This document shows positions 42,426 through 50,768 of a stretch of DNA of 55,616 nucleotides, in pieces (position 1 is the stretch's first letter; every line of letters begins with the position of its first letter). Position numbers and translations under genes: made by a program. Below the pieces are notes generated by a model that was given only the letters and a program-made list of their open reading frames with translations, was not told the origin of the DNA and made no database searches. Source of the DNA: Streptomyces europaeiscabiei (GTDB lineage: Bacteria > Actinomycetota > Actinomycetes > Streptomycetales > Streptomycetaceae); NCBI RefSeq assembly GCF_001550375.1, contig NZ_LRTR01000315.1, positions 1 through 55,616 of the forward strand, read 5' to 3'.

Positions 42426-43514
42426 ATGGCTGCCGACACCGAGATCCGCCCCTTCCGTATCGACGTCCCGCAGACCGAACTGGACGACCTGGAGGAGCGG
42501 TTGGCGCGTACGCGCTGGCCGAAGCAGCTGCCCGGTGACGGTTTCGACCGGGGGGTGCCGGTGGCGGCGGTGCGGGAGCTGGCCGAGTACTGGCGCACGA
42601 AGTACGACTGGCGGGCCCAGGAACGCCGCCTCAACGAGTTCCCCCAGTTCATGACCGAGATCGACGGCCTGGACGTGCACTTCCTCCACGTACGCTCGCC
42701 CCGGCCCGACGCCGTCCCCCTTCTCCTCTCCCACGGCTGGCCCAACTCGGTGGTCGAGTTCACGCGTCTGATCGGCCCCCTGACCGAACGCGGGTTCCAT
42801 GTCGTGGCCCCGTCCGTCCCCGGCTTCGCCTTCTCCGAGGGGCCGAGGGAGGTGGGCTTCGGTATCGACGACGTGGCCCGCATGTGGGCCGAGCTGATGC
42901 GCCGCCTCGGCTACGACCGCTACGGCACCCAGGGCGGCGACCTGGGCGCGTATCTGGCCCCGGCGGTGGCGCGTACGGCCCCCGAGCACGCCATCGGCGT
43001 CCACATCAACGGCGGCTTCGGCTTCCCCATGGAGGCGGACGTCCCCGAACTCACCGAGGCGGAACGGGCCCACTACGAGATGATCAAGCAGTGGTCGGAC
43101 GGCGGCGTCGACCACCACACCCTCCTCCGCTTCGCCCCGCAGACCTTCGCGTACGCCTGGAACGACTCCCCGGTCGCCCAACTCACCTGGATGATGCAGA
43201 AGTTCGAGGACTTCCTCATCCGCGACTACGACCGCGACCTGTTCCTCACGAACGTCACGCTCTACTGGCTGACGGGCACCTCCGGCACGTCGTCCTGGTT
43301 CATGTACAACCGCCGGGAGTTCGGGTGGCCGCAGGGGCAGCAGCACGTCCCGACGGGCGTCTACTGCGGCCCGCCCGCGATCCGCCGCCTCGCCGAACGG
43401 GACAATCGGATCGTGCACTGGCCGGAGTCGAACCCGGGGAGCCACTTCGTGGCGATGGACGAGCCGGTGGCACTGGCGACGGATATCCGCGCGTTCTTCG
43501 ACAGAATTCTCTGA
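42426..43514 (+). CDS. Epoxide hydrolase (EHN-type alpha/beta hydrolase)
   Basis: 362 residues from the ATG at 42426 (GGAGCGACC upstream). N-terminal EHN domain (about 4-110, IRPFRIDVPQTELDDLEERL), then the alpha/beta fold: LLSHGWPNS oxyanion loop, nucleophile Asp in QGGDLGAY, lid tyrosines, and catalytic His in NPGSHFVAMDEP. Hydrates epoxides to diols; the EHN type resembles juvenile-hormone/microsomal enzymes. No obvious partner. A 16-bp tandem duplication spans its stop (43506-43537). Confidence 0.92.
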   Translation: MAADTEIRPFRIDVPQTELDDLEERLARTRWPKQLPGDGFDRGVPVAAVRELAEYWRTKYDWRAQERRLNEFPQFMTEIDGLDVHFLHVRSPRPDAVPLLLSHGWPNSVVEFTRLIGPLTERGFHVVAPSVPGFAFSEGPREVGFGIDDVARMWAELMRRLGYDRYGTQGGDLGAYLAPAVARTAPEHAIGVHINGGFGFPMEADVPELTEAERAHYEMIKQWSDGGVDHHTLLRFAPQTFAYAWNDSPVAQLTWMMQKFEDFLIRDYDRDLFLTNVTLYWLTGTSGTSSWFMYNRREFGWPQGQQHVPTGVYCGPPAIRRLAERDNRIVHWPESNPGSHFVAMDEPVALATDIRAFFDRIL

Positions 43515-43537
43515 CCGCTCGATTCTCTGACCGCTCG
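43506..43537. repeat. 16-bp tandem duplication spanning the epoxide hydrolase stop
   Basis: Two exact copies of ATTCTCTGACCGCTCG. Each includes the TGA; the first is the true stop (43512-43514). Confidence 0.95.
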
Positions 43538-43595
43538 ATTCTCCGGCCATCGGGTTCCCCGACGGTCGGATTCCCCGATTGCGAGGGCATGACCA

Positions 43596-44105
43596 GTGAC
43601 CGACGACAGCCGCATAGGCCCGCCCCTGCTCGGCTCCGAACGAGACACGCTCCGAGCCTTCCTCGACTACCACCGCGCGACCCTCGCCATGAAGTGCGAG
43701 GGCCTCACGGACGAGGAGTTGCGCAGCCGGTCGATGCCCCCGTCGACGCTCTCGCTGCTGGGCCTCGTGCGGCACATGGCGGAGGTGGAACGCGCCTGGT
43801 TCCGCCGGGCCTTCGAGGACCACGACGCCCCCATGGTGTGGTCGAGGGAGATCGACTTCCAGGCCGCGTACGACGTGGGCGCCTCGACGCGGAAGGAGGC
43901 GTTCGGCGCGTGGGAGACGGAGGTGGAGACCTCACGCCGTATCGAACGGGAGGCCGAGTCCCTGGACCTCGTCGGCTACCAGCCGCGCTGGAACGAGGAG
44001 GTCTCGCTCCGCTTGGTCATGATCCACGTCCTGCTGGAGTACGGCCGCCACAACGGCCACGCGGACTTCCTGCGGGAGGGGGTGGACGGGACGGTCGGGG
44101 CGTGA
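43596..44105 (+). CDS. DinB-like (DUF664) metal-binding four-helix protein
   Basis: 169 residues, GTG start at 43596. A DinB/YfiT-type four-helix bundle with the expected metal-binding histidines: His in VRHMAEVERAW (about 59) and a pair in EYGRHNGHADFLRE near 150-154. In actinobacteria such proteins are often mycothiol-dependent transferases; its substrate is unknown. It follows the epoxide hydrolase by 81 bp, so a thiol transferase acting with an epoxide enzyme is conceivable. A 26-bp period repeat spans its stop. Confidence 0.85.
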   Translation: MTDDSRIGPPLLGSERDTLRAFLDYHRATLAMKCEGLTDEELRSRSMPPSTLSLLGLVRHMAEVERAWFRRAFEDHDAPMVWSREIDFQAAYDVGASTRKEAFGAWETEVETSRRIEREAESLDLVGYQPRWNEEVSLRLVMIHVLLEYGRHNGHADFLREGVDGTVGA

Positions 44106-44143
44106 CACACGACGGGATGGTCGGGGCGTGACACACGACGGGA
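44093..44143. repeat. 26-bp period duplication spanning the DinB-like stop
   Basis: Two copies of a 25-nt unit (GGTCGGGGCGTGACACACGA then CGGGA) separated by one base. The real stop is in the first copy (44103-44105). Confidence 0.95.
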
Positions 44144-44145
44144 CG

Positions 44146-44610
44146 TCAGAGGTGTTGCTTGGCCGTCATGATGAGGTGGGTGATGCCGTCCAGGGTTGCG
44201 AGCCTGCGCTCGTCGAGCCGAGTCCTGTCCTCCGTCCTGGAAAGCGCCGTGATGTCGGCGAGGACGGTCCCCGCGCTCTGGCTCAGAGCCGCGTCGTCCG
44301 TGAGCATCTGCGCCCGGAACAGCGCCTCCTGCGCGCTGGAGCGCAGGTCGTACGCGCGGATCCGGACGGTGTCGGGGTCCTCCGGCGGCGGCTGTTCGTG
44401 CTCACAGAACCACAGGTGGACGAGGCAGCGGCGGTAGTTGATCAGTGCGCCGGCGTACACGGAGTACGCGTCGAGCCGCTCCTGACGCAACTTCTCGCGG
44501 CGGGCGAACTCATGGCTCCGGTCGGTCGTGCGTTGCTGGAAGGCGAGCGTCAGTCCCGACCCGAGGAGCGTGCCGAGGACGGCTATGCCACTGGCGATGA
44601 TGGTCTCCAC
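44146..44610 (-). CDS. Hypothetical protein with an N-terminal membrane helix
   Basis: 154 residues. A membrane helix at about 4-24 (IIASGIAVLGTLLGSGLTLAF) is followed by a long alpha-helical, charged cytosolic part (QQRTTDRSHEFARREKLRQE, later AYDLRSSAQEALFRAQML). This shape is common in Streptomyces proteins of unknown function. ATG at 44610. It converges on the DinB-like gene and is divergent from a small membrane protein gene. Confidence 0.75.
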   Translation of the reverse strand: METIIASGIAVLGTLLGSGLTLAFQQRTTDRSHEFARREKLRQERLDAYSVYAGALINYRRCLVHLWFCEHEQPPPEDPDTVRIRAYDLRSSAQEALFRAQMLTDDAALSQSAGTVLADITALSRTEDRTRLDERRLATLDGITHLIMTAKQHL

Positions 44611-44661
44611 GGCCCAAGCTGATCACGCGGTGATGAGCGGTGGCAGGCGGGGCGGCGACAG

Positions 44662-45042
44662 GTGGGGTTGTGGGAGGCGTGGGTGGACAGACTGCGGCGG
44701 ACCTTTCTGGACTTCGACCGGCGCCACGGCGGTGCGGAGCCTCCACCGAATCGCCGGGCGGACCAGCGGGTCGCGGTGGTCGTAGGGGCCGGGGACCTGC
44801 TGCTGTGCTGCGTGCTCCTCCTGGTGGCCGTCGGGGCGCTGTTCGTCGAGCCCACCACCCGGGAACAGGAGACCGTGGCCTGGCATCTCGCGGGCCGGAT
44901 CTACGGTTACTGGCTCGTGGGCGGGCTGGTTCTGTTCCCGGTGCTGCGGATGACGCGGACGCTGGTCGTCCACCTGGCCACGATGATCGTGACGCCTGCC
45001 GTGCTGTTCGTGCTCGTGGTGCTGTCGGCCGCCGCACGGTGA
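44662..45042 (+). CDS. Hypothetical membrane protein
   Basis: 126 residues from the GTG at 44662. A charged amphipathic N-terminus (LWEAWVDRLRRTFLDFDRRH) is followed by three membrane helices at about 38-60, 80-98 and 104-123. No recognised family. The start could lie at a nearby alternative codon. Divergent from the hypothetical gene at 44610. Confidence 0.65.
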   Translation: MGLWEAWVDRLRRTFLDFDRRHGGAEPPPNRRADQRVAVVVGAGDLLLCCVLLLVAVGALFVEPTTREQETVAWHLAGRIYGYWLVGGLVLFPVLRMTRTLVVHLATMIVTPAVLFVLVVLSAAAR

Positions 45043-45160
45043 ACGGAAGCCGTGCCGCCTGACAAGGTGCCCATGGCGGACACCTGGGAATCACACAGCT
45101 ACCGCTCGTAGTATCCGGGCATTCCATGACGGGAACTTTCCGAAAGCGCGGTTCGGCATC

Positions 45161-46036
45161 ATGAGCACAGCGAGCAACAGCGGCAGCGGCGGCCACAGCC
45201 ACGGGCACGACCACCACCACGACGACGAGTTCGACAGAGGGCTCTCCTACGACCTTCCCGTGTTCGCCCGCCGTCGCATGATCAGACTGCTGGCCGGCGC
45301 GAGCATGGTCCCGCTGGTGGCGGCCTGTTCCACGGACGACTCCAGCAGCGGCGCCGCGTCGGACTCGGCCTCCTCCGGCTCGTCCTCGTCCGGCACCTCC
45401 GGCTCGGACTGCGAGGTCATCCCGACAGAGACGGCCGGCCCGTACCCCGGTGACGGCTCGAACGGCCCGAACGTCCTCAAGGAGAGCGGTGTCGTCCGGC
45501 GCGACATCACGAAGAGCTTCGGCTCGTCCAGCGGTGTCGCCGAAGGCATCCCGCTGACGATCACGCTGACGGTCGTCGACCAGTCCTCCGGCTGCGACAC
45601 CCCGAAGGAGGGCGCGGCCGTCTACCTGTGGCACTGCGACCGCGAGGGCCTGTACTCCCTCTACTCCGACGGTGTCACCGAGGAGAACTACCTGCGCGGC
45701 GTACAGGAGACCGACGACAAGGGCCAGGTCACCTTCACGTCGATCTTCCCCGGCTGCTACACCGGCCGCTGGCCGCACATCCACTTCGAGGTGTACGGCA
45801 GCCTGGACGACGCCACCGCCGCCCAGGACATCGCCGCCACCTCGCAGCTCGCCTTCCCCAAGGACGTCTGCGACACCGTGTACGCGACGGACGGGTACAG
45901 CCAGAGCGTCCAGAACCTCGGCGAGCTCTCCCTGGAGAGCGACATGATCTTCAGGGACGGCTACGACCAGCAGCTCGCCACCCTTGAGGGCAGCACCGAC
46001 AAGGGCTACACGGCCACCCTCACCGTCCCGGTGTAA
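45161..46036 (+). CDS. Exported intradiol ring-cleavage dioxygenase, Tat lipoprotein
   Basis: 291 residues. The N-terminus has a His-rich stretch HSHGHDHHHDDE (about 12-23), then a twin-arginine-like RRRMIRLLAG and a lipobox VAAC (about Cys56), and a Ser/Gly linker. The catalytic domain (about 85-285) has family words PTETAGPYPGD, VYLWHCDREGLYSLYS (Tyr ligand region) and GRWPHIHFEV with two Fe(III) His ligands. Intradiol enzymes open catechol-type rings between the hydroxyls; secreted actinobacterial ones act on lignin-related catechols. Single gene. Confidence 0.9.
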   Translation: MSTASNSGSGGHSHGHDHHHDDEFDRGLSYDLPVFARRRMIRLLAGASMVPLVAACSTDDSSSGAASDSASSGSSSSGTSGSDCEVIPTETAGPYPGDGSNGPNVLKESGVVRRDITKSFGSSSGVAEGIPLTITLTVVDQSSGCDTPKEGAAVYLWHCDREGLYSLYSDGVTEENYLRGVQETDDKGQVTFTSIFPGCYTGRWPHIHFEVYGSLDDATAAQDIAATSQLAFPKDVCDTVYATDGYSQSVQNLGELSLESDMIFRDGYDQQLATLEGSTDKGYTATLTVPV

Positions 46037-46186
46037 CCCGGGAACCGGCCCCGGCCCCTGTCCCGGCCGAGGTGCGCCGTGTCCCCGCACGGGGTCAGCC
46101 GCCCGGGGACTGTCGTGTCGTCGGCAGAACCACTCGTCCATGCTGAGGCCGACGAGGGGCATGGCGCCCTCACACCGCGAGGCCGC

Positions 46187-46828
46187 TCACCCGAGGATGC
46201 CGCGGTCGTAGGCCGCCGCCACCGCGGCCGCGCGGTCCTTCACGGCCAACTTGCCGTACAGGTGCGTCAGGTGGGTCTTGACCGTCGCCTCGCTGATGAA
46301 GAGCTCTCGGGCGATCTCGCGGTTCGACGTGCCTTTCGCGACCAGTTCGAGCACCTCCCGTTCGCGGGCCGAGAGAGCCTGGCTCGCGGGCGCGGTGGGC
46401 TTCCTGACGGCGCAGACCAGGCGGGACGCGATGGCGGGCGAGAGGACGGTGCGCCCCTCCGCGGCGGCACGGACCGCCGCGAACAGATCGTCACGGGGCG
46501 CGTCCTTGAGGAGATAGCCGGTGGCGCCCGCCTCGATCGCGGGGATCGTGTCGGCGTCGGTGTCGTACGTGGTGAGGACGAGGACTTTGGCGCGGGCGCC
46601 TCGCCGGGTGAGCTCGGCGATTGCCTCCACCCCGTTGCCGGCGGGCATGCGCAGGTCCATGAGGACGACATCCGGGTCGAGGCGCAGGGCGAGTTCGACT
46701 CCCTCGACGCCGCCCGCCGCCTCGCCCAGGACGTCGAAGTCGGGATCGGAGGCGAACATGCCGCGCAGACCGTCCCGTACGACGGGGTGGTCGTCGACGA
46801 TCAGCAGGGTGATGACGCGGTCAGTCAT
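46187..46828 (-). CDS. NarL/LuxR-type response regulator
   Basis: 213 residues from the ATG at 46828. Receiver at about 6-120 with acidic pair Asp12-Asp13, phospho-Asp58 (VVLMDLRMP), Thr in VLTTYDTD and Lys in LLKDA. LuxR HTH at about 148-205 (LSAREREVLELVAKGTSNRE, IARELFISEATVKTHLTHLY). Its start overlaps the kinase stop by 8 bp. It is the last gene of the ABC-ABC-kinase-regulator operon and probably controls that transporter. Confidence 0.94.
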   Translation of the reverse strand: MTDRVITLLIVDDHPVVRDGLRGMFASDPDFDVLGEAAGGVEGVELALRLDPDVVLMDLRMPAGNGVEAIAELTRRGARAKVLVLTTYDTDADTIPAIEAGATGYLLKDAPRDDLFAAVRAAAEGRTVLSPAIASRLVCAVRKPTAPASQALSAREREVLELVAKGTSNREIARELFISEATVKTHLTHLYGKLAVKDRAAAVAAAYDRGILG

Positions 46829-48263
46829 GGCGCACCAACGGTACGCGAGCACTGATCGCGGTGCCCTGCCCGGCTTCCGACTCGACGGCGAGGGTGCCCG
46901 CGATGCGTTGGGCACGGGCGCGCATCCCGTCGAGGCCGAAGCCGCCGATGCGCGTACGCGGCGGTACGGCGAGGGGGTCGAAGCCGAGCCCGTCGTCCCG
47001 TATGTCCAAGGTGACCTCGTCGCCCATGTAGGAGAGCGTCACGCCTGCGCGGGCGGCGTCGGCGTGATCGGCCGCGTTGGTGAGAGCTTCCTGGGCGATC
47101 CGCAGAAGGGTGGCGGCGACCTCTTCGTGCAGCGGTTCCTCGATGCCGGTCACCGTGAACCGGGCGGTGACACCGGTGCGTTCGGACCACTCGGCGACGG
47201 TCTTCCGCAGAGCCACGGGGAGCGTGTCGTGCTCCAGGGCGGCCGGAGAGAGGTTGCGCACGGAGCGCCGGGCCTCGCCCAGGGACTGGCGGGCCAGCGC
47301 CTGCGCGCGGTCCAGGTGCTCGCGGGCCACGTCCGGATCGGCGGCGGAGGCGACCACCTGGAGCTGGGTGATGATGCCGGCCAGGCCCTGGGCGATGGTG
47401 TCGTGGATCTCGGCGGCGAGGCGGTGGCGTTCGTCGGCGACGCCCGCCTCCCTTGCCTGGATGACGAGTTGGGCGTGCAGGGCCGCGTTCTCGGCGAGCG
47501 CCTTCTCCAGGGCGGTGATGGTCTCGGCCCGCTCCCTGAGCCTCTCGGCTTCCTTGGCGTCAAGGTGGGTCATGACGGTGACGAGCACCGTATGGAGGAT
47601 GAACAGCCCGCCGAAGAGGAGCCAGTTCGTGTGGGAGGCGGGCGGCAGGCCGCCGGACTGGGAACCCGCCATGATGACGGCGGTGACCACGAGCCCGGCC
47701 CGGGCGGCGCGCGGCGGCAGCAGGCGTCCGGCTTCGAAGTAGCCGAGGAAGGCGTAGATCGAGAACAGCGGGTTGAGCCAGGTGAGAGTGAGGGCGAGGG
47801 TGGTGCGCAGCGTGAAGTAGACGTACCCCGCAGTGGTGCCCTCGGGTAGTACCCGGCCGTGGATGCCCAAGTCGGTTTCCGGCACACAGACGGGGCCCCC
47901 GCCTCGGGTGCCGCTGCCGGCGGCGGCCGCCGTGGAGTCCGCCGCCAGCAGCCGCGGCACCGCCCGCGTCCACCACGCCTGGAGGACCAGCGAGGCGAGC
48001 ACCAGGCCCCCCGCGAGGTACATCTCCCGTCGGGTCATCACCGCGTCGGCGGCCGCGGCCCCGATGAGCGTGGCCAGGCCCAGCAGGGCGTACGGGCCGT
48101 ACCGGAAGAACTGCGCCCAGCGTTCCTCGACCGTCGCCGTGCCGCCTCCTTCGACCGTCGCCGTGCCGCCTCCTTCGACCGTCGCCGTGCCGCCTCCTTC
48201 GACCGTCGCCGTGCCGCCTCCCTCAGCCGTCTTCGTGACGCCTCCCTCGGCTGTCGTCCTCAT
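46821..48263 (-). CDS. Sensor histidine kinase (HisKA_3 type)
   Basis: 480 residues from the ATG at 48263. The N-terminus carries four copies of an 8-residue repeat (GGGTATVE). About five to six membrane helices (about 50-255) follow, then a coiled segment, the dimerisation helix with phospho-His (ERHRLAAEIHDTIAQGL), and an HATPase with ALTNAADHA, DIRDDGLGFD and GGFGLDGMRAR. The signal is probably sensed in the membrane. Eleven bp after the permease gene and overlapping the regulator gene, so one transcript. Confidence 0.93.
   Translation of the reverse strand: MRTTAEGGVTKTAEGGGTATVEGGGTATVEGGGTATVEGGGTATVEERWAQFFRYGPYALLGLATLIGAAAADAVMTRREMYLAGGLVLASLVLQAWWTRAVPRLLAADSTAAAAGSGTRGGGPVCVPETDLGIHGRVLPEGTTAGYVYFTLRTTLALTLTWLNPLFSIYAFLGYFEAGRLLPPRAARAGLVVTAVIMAGSQSGGLPPASHTNWLLFGGLFILHTVLVTVMTHLDAKEAERLRERAETITALEKALAENAALHAQLVIQAREAGVADERHRLAAEIHDTIAQGLAGIITQLQVVASAADPDVAREHLDRAQALARQSLGEARRSVRNLSPAALEHDTLPVALRKTVAEWSERTGVTARFTVTGIEEPLHEEVAATLLRIAQEALTNAADHADAARAGVTLSYMGDEVTLDIRDDGLGFDPLAVPPRTRIGGFGLDGMRARAQRIAGTLAVESEAGQGTAISARVPLVRHD
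48127..48246. repeat. 24-bp tandem repeat at the kinase 5' end
   Basis: Units start at 48127, 48151, 48175 and 48199 (TCGACCGTCGCCGTGCCGCC plus TCCT), nearly identical, with a diverged fifth at 48223. In frame on the minus strand. Confidence 0.95.
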
Positions 48264-48274
48264 GTGCGCCTGAC

Positions 48275-49069
48275 CTACTCCCACTTGAACCAGCGCCGGG
48301 CCGCGGCCATCAGCAGTACCGCCCACAACGCCGTGACCCCGAGGTGTGTCCAGCTGGGCCAGTCCCCTGCGGCGGCCGCGTCGAGGGCCTGTGCGGCGGC
48401 GCCCAGGGGGGTGAGTTCCACGATGCGCTGGAGGGCGTCGGGCATCGCCGAGACGGGCAGCCACACACCGCTGGTGAACATGACAGGGAAGAACACCACG
48501 GACCCTACCGCCTGGGTGATCTTCGTCGTCCGGCTGAGGGCGGAGACGGTGCCGCCGATCGCCAAGGTGGCCAGAGTGGCGAGTACGAAGGCCACCAGGT
48601 ACCCGGCCGCCTGGCGGGGCAGAGCCACGTCGAACACGAACCGGCCCACCGCGAGGGCGAGCGAGGCGGAGAGCACCACGGCGGCGCCGTGCAGCACGAT
48701 CTGCGCGCCGATGAGGGCGCCCGGCCGCACGGGTGTGGTGGACATGCGGCGCAGGATGCCCCGCTCGCGGTAGCCGGTCAGGACGGGCGGCATGGCCTGG
48801 ATGCCGGACATGATCACGGCGAGCAGAACGGCGACGGGGACGTACAGGTCCACCGGGCGCCGGCCGTTCGGATCGGCCGACGGCTCCCGAAAGGACGGGA
48901 TGGAGCCCAGGACGCACAGCAGCACCGTGGGGAAGGCGAGGATCCAGAAGAGGGCGGCGGGCTCACGCAGGAAGAGCCGCGCCTCGGCCTTGAGGACGGC
49001 GGTGGCACTGCCCTTGACGGCGGTGGGACGGGTGGGGGTGTGGGTGATGGCGGTGGTGGTGGCGGTCAT
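48275..49069 (-). CDS. ABC-2 type transporter permease
   Basis: 264 residues from the ATG at 49069. Six membrane helices in the ABC-2 pattern: LFWILAFPTVLLCVLG, then LYVPVAVLLAVIMSGIQAMP, GYRERGILRRMSTTPVRP (a typical cytosolic loop) and three more. It overlaps the ATPase gene by 4 bp (ATGA). With it this forms a DrrAB-like drug or lipid exporter. Confidence 0.92.
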   Translation of the reverse strand: MTATTTAITHTPTRPTAVKGSATAVLKAEARLFLREPAALFWILAFPTVLLCVLGSIPSFREPSADPNGRRPVDLYVPVAVLLAVIMSGIQAMPPVLTGYRERGILRRMSTTPVRPGALIGAQIVLHGAAVVLSASLALAVGRFVFDVALPRQAAGYLVAFVLATLATLAIGGTVSALSRTTKITQAVGSVVFFPVMFTSGVWLPVSAMPDALQRIVELTPLGAAAQALDAAAAGDWPSWTHLGVTALWAVLLMAAARRWFKWE

Positions 49070-49974
49070 GCGTCCGGTCCCGTCAGGTCGAGGTAGGCGT
49101 CGTCCAGGGTGGCTTCCGTGACGCGGAGTTGGTGGGCGGTGATGCCCTGCCCGGCGAGCAGTGACAGCAGGGCGTCGACCGTTTCGTCGGTGCCCTTGAC
49201 GACGATCCGGCCGTCCTTCTCCGTCCGGGTCACGGACGCGACCGAGGGCAGGTCCGCCAGCTGCCGTGTGTCCAGCGGGGCGGAGGGCCTGAAGGAGACC
49301 GCCGTACCGCTCGCGGTGCGGCCTATCAGCCCGGCCGGGGTGTCCAGTGCGGTGATACGGCCCTGGTCGATCAGGGCGATCCGGTCGCACAGGCGCTGGG
49401 CCTCCTCCATGAAGTGAGTGACCAGCAGCACGGTGACACCGCTGTCACGTACCTCCTCGATGAGCTGCCAGGTGTCGCGGCGGGCGCGCGGGTCGAGCCC
49501 GGTGGTCAGCTCGTCCAGTACGACGATGCGGGGGTTGCCGATCAGGGCGAGCGCGATGAACAGGCGCTGCTTCTGTCCGCCGGACAGCTTCGCGAAGCGC
49601 GTGCGGAGCTTGTCGGTGAGACCGAGGCGCTCGGCGAGGGCACGCCAGTCGGCGGGATCCGGACAGCAGGCGGCGTACAGTTCGAGCGCTTCCCGGACCG
49701 TGATCTTGGGCTGCAGTTCGCTCTCCTGGAGCTGCGCGCCCAGGATGCGGGTGACGGGGCCGCGGTCGGCGACGGGGTCGTACCCGGCGACGCGGATGCT
49801 GCCGCCGTCGGGCCGCCGCAGTCCCTCCACGCACTCGACGGTGGTGGTCTTGCCGGCGCCGTTGGGGCCCAGGATCCCGAAGATCTCCCCCTCCTCGACG
49901 GCGAAGGACACGCCGTCGACTGCTTTCCTGCCCCCGTAGGCCTTGTGCAGGCCGCTGACTTCGATGACTGCCAT
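49066..49974 (-). CDS. ABC transporter ATP-binding protein
   Basis: 302 residues from the ATG at 49974. Walker A GPNGAGKTT, signature LSGGQKQRL, Walker B IVVLDELTTGLDP (Leu-Thr in place of the usual Pro), and H-loop VTHFMEE. The C-terminal 80 residues are the DrrA-like extension. First gene of the operon; a direct repeat CATCGGCC (50009 and 50033) lies upstream and may be the response-regulator site. Confidence 0.94.
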   Translation of the reverse strand: MAVIEVSGLHKAYGGRKAVDGVSFAVEEGEIFGILGPNGAGKTTTVECVEGLRRPDGGSIRVAGYDPVADRGPVTRILGAQLQESELQPKITVREALELYAACCPDPADWRALAERLGLTDKLRTRFAKLSGGQKQRLFIALALIGNPRIVVLDELTTGLDPRARRDTWQLIEEVRDSGVTVLLVTHFMEEAQRLCDRIALIDQGRITALDTPAGLIGRTASGTAVSFRPSAPLDTRQLADLPSVASVTRTEKDGRIVVKGTDETVDALLSLLAGQGITAHQLRVTEATLDDAYLDLTGPDA

Positions 49975-50008
49975 GCACAAGAGCGTGCCCGGGGGCGCAG
50001 GACGCGGA

Positions 50009-50040
50009 CATCGGCCATCGCGCTCGAAGAGGCATCGGCC
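50009..50040. promoter_or_regulatory. Direct repeat before the ABC operon
   Basis: CATCGGCC at 50009-50016 and again at 50033-50040, centre spacing 24 bp, 35-66 bp before the ATPase start. NarL-type regulators often bind repeated half-sites, but the repeat is short. Confidence 0.35.
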
Positions 50041-50056
50041 GATCGGTTGATGGCGG

Positions 50057-50085
50057 GGTACGACCTGGCTTGGTACGACCTGGCC
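50057..50085. repeat. 15-bp tandem duplication
   Basis: GGTACGACCTGGCTT is followed by GGTACGACCTGGCC in the intergenic DNA between the ABC operon and the SsgA-like gene. No function seen. Confidence 0.85.
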
Positions 50086-50174
50086 GGGACGGCGTGGTGA
50101 TCACCGTGCGAGCGGCCGGCCTCCGGGTGCGTGCGGCAGGGCCGTCGCGGTCGTGCACACCCCCGGCGCTCCGC

Positions 50175-50549
50175 TCAGTGCGCGACCGGAACCGCCGTGT
50201 ACGTCCGGCGCAGGAAGCGGATCAGTGCCTTCGTGTCGAACTGCATCACCGCCACCCCCTGGGCGGAGTGGAACTCCATGACGGCCTGGACGCGGCCGCA
50301 GGGCCAGATGCTTACAGGGCCGGAGCTGGTGGGGGTACGCAGGCCGCGTTCGAGGAGGTCGCGGGGGAAGGTCCACTCGTCGGGGCCGGGGAGGCGTTCG
50401 CGGACGGCGGAGGTGTCGGGGCCGGGGATGCGCAGGCGGACGGTGGAGGCGTCGGTGTCGTAGCGCAGGACGACCGGCACGGTGTCCCGGTCCTCGGGGG
50501 AGTCCGTGACGACATGGGCCCGAGCGTACTGCTCGACGGTGACAGACAT
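50175..50549 (-). CDS. SsgA-like protein (SALP), sporulation/cell-division family
   Basis: 124 residues from the ATG at 50549. Family words are VPVVLRYDTDASTVRLRIPG, DEWTFPRDLLERGLRTPTSSG, GPVSIWPC and AVMEFHSAQGVAVMQFDTKAL, with an RFLRRTYTAVP end. SsgA-like proteins occur only in morphologically complex actinomycetes and guide septum placement and spore-wall events. It is a little shorter than SsgA and SsgB (about 136). Which paralogue it is cannot be told by eye. Single gene. Confidence 0.88.
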   Translation of the reverse strand: MSVTVEQYARAHVVTDSPEDRDTVPVVLRYDTDASTVRLRIPGPDTSAVRERLPGPDEWTFPRDLLERGLRTPTSSGPVSIWPCGRVQAVMEFHSAQGVAVMQFDTKALIRFLRRTYTAVPVAH

Positions 50550-50740
50550 CGGGCTGCTCCTCACGCTGAGTGACCCTGACGGAAGCTGTGAATCCGCTGT
50601 CCGCTGCCCCTCCAATGTCGCACATTTTCCGCCGCGCGCCCGTGGAGGCCCTGCGGGAGTCCCGGGAGGCCGATGTGAGCGCGCCGGGCGGCCGGCGGGT
50701 GTTCCTGTGTCGCGTTCGGCGAGTCGTTCGCTAATCGGAC

Positions 50741-50757
50741 TTGCGTCGCTCTTGCAA
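50741..50757 (+). promoter_or_regulatory. Nur-like box 1
   Basis: TTGCGTCGCTCTTGCAA fits TTGC-N9-GCAA, the spacing of the nickel-uptake-regulator (Nur) box known from S. coelicolor (TTGCaa-N5-ttGCAA). Confidence 0.75.
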
Positions 50758-50768
50758 GAGACTCGCAA
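50752..50768 (+). promoter_or_regulatory. Nur-like box 2
   Basis: TTGCAAGAGACTCGCAA, again TTGC-N9-GCAA, overlapping box 1 with an 11-bp shift (about one helical turn). TATCAT at 50777-50782 is a possible -10, so binding would block the promoter. Confidence 0.75.
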
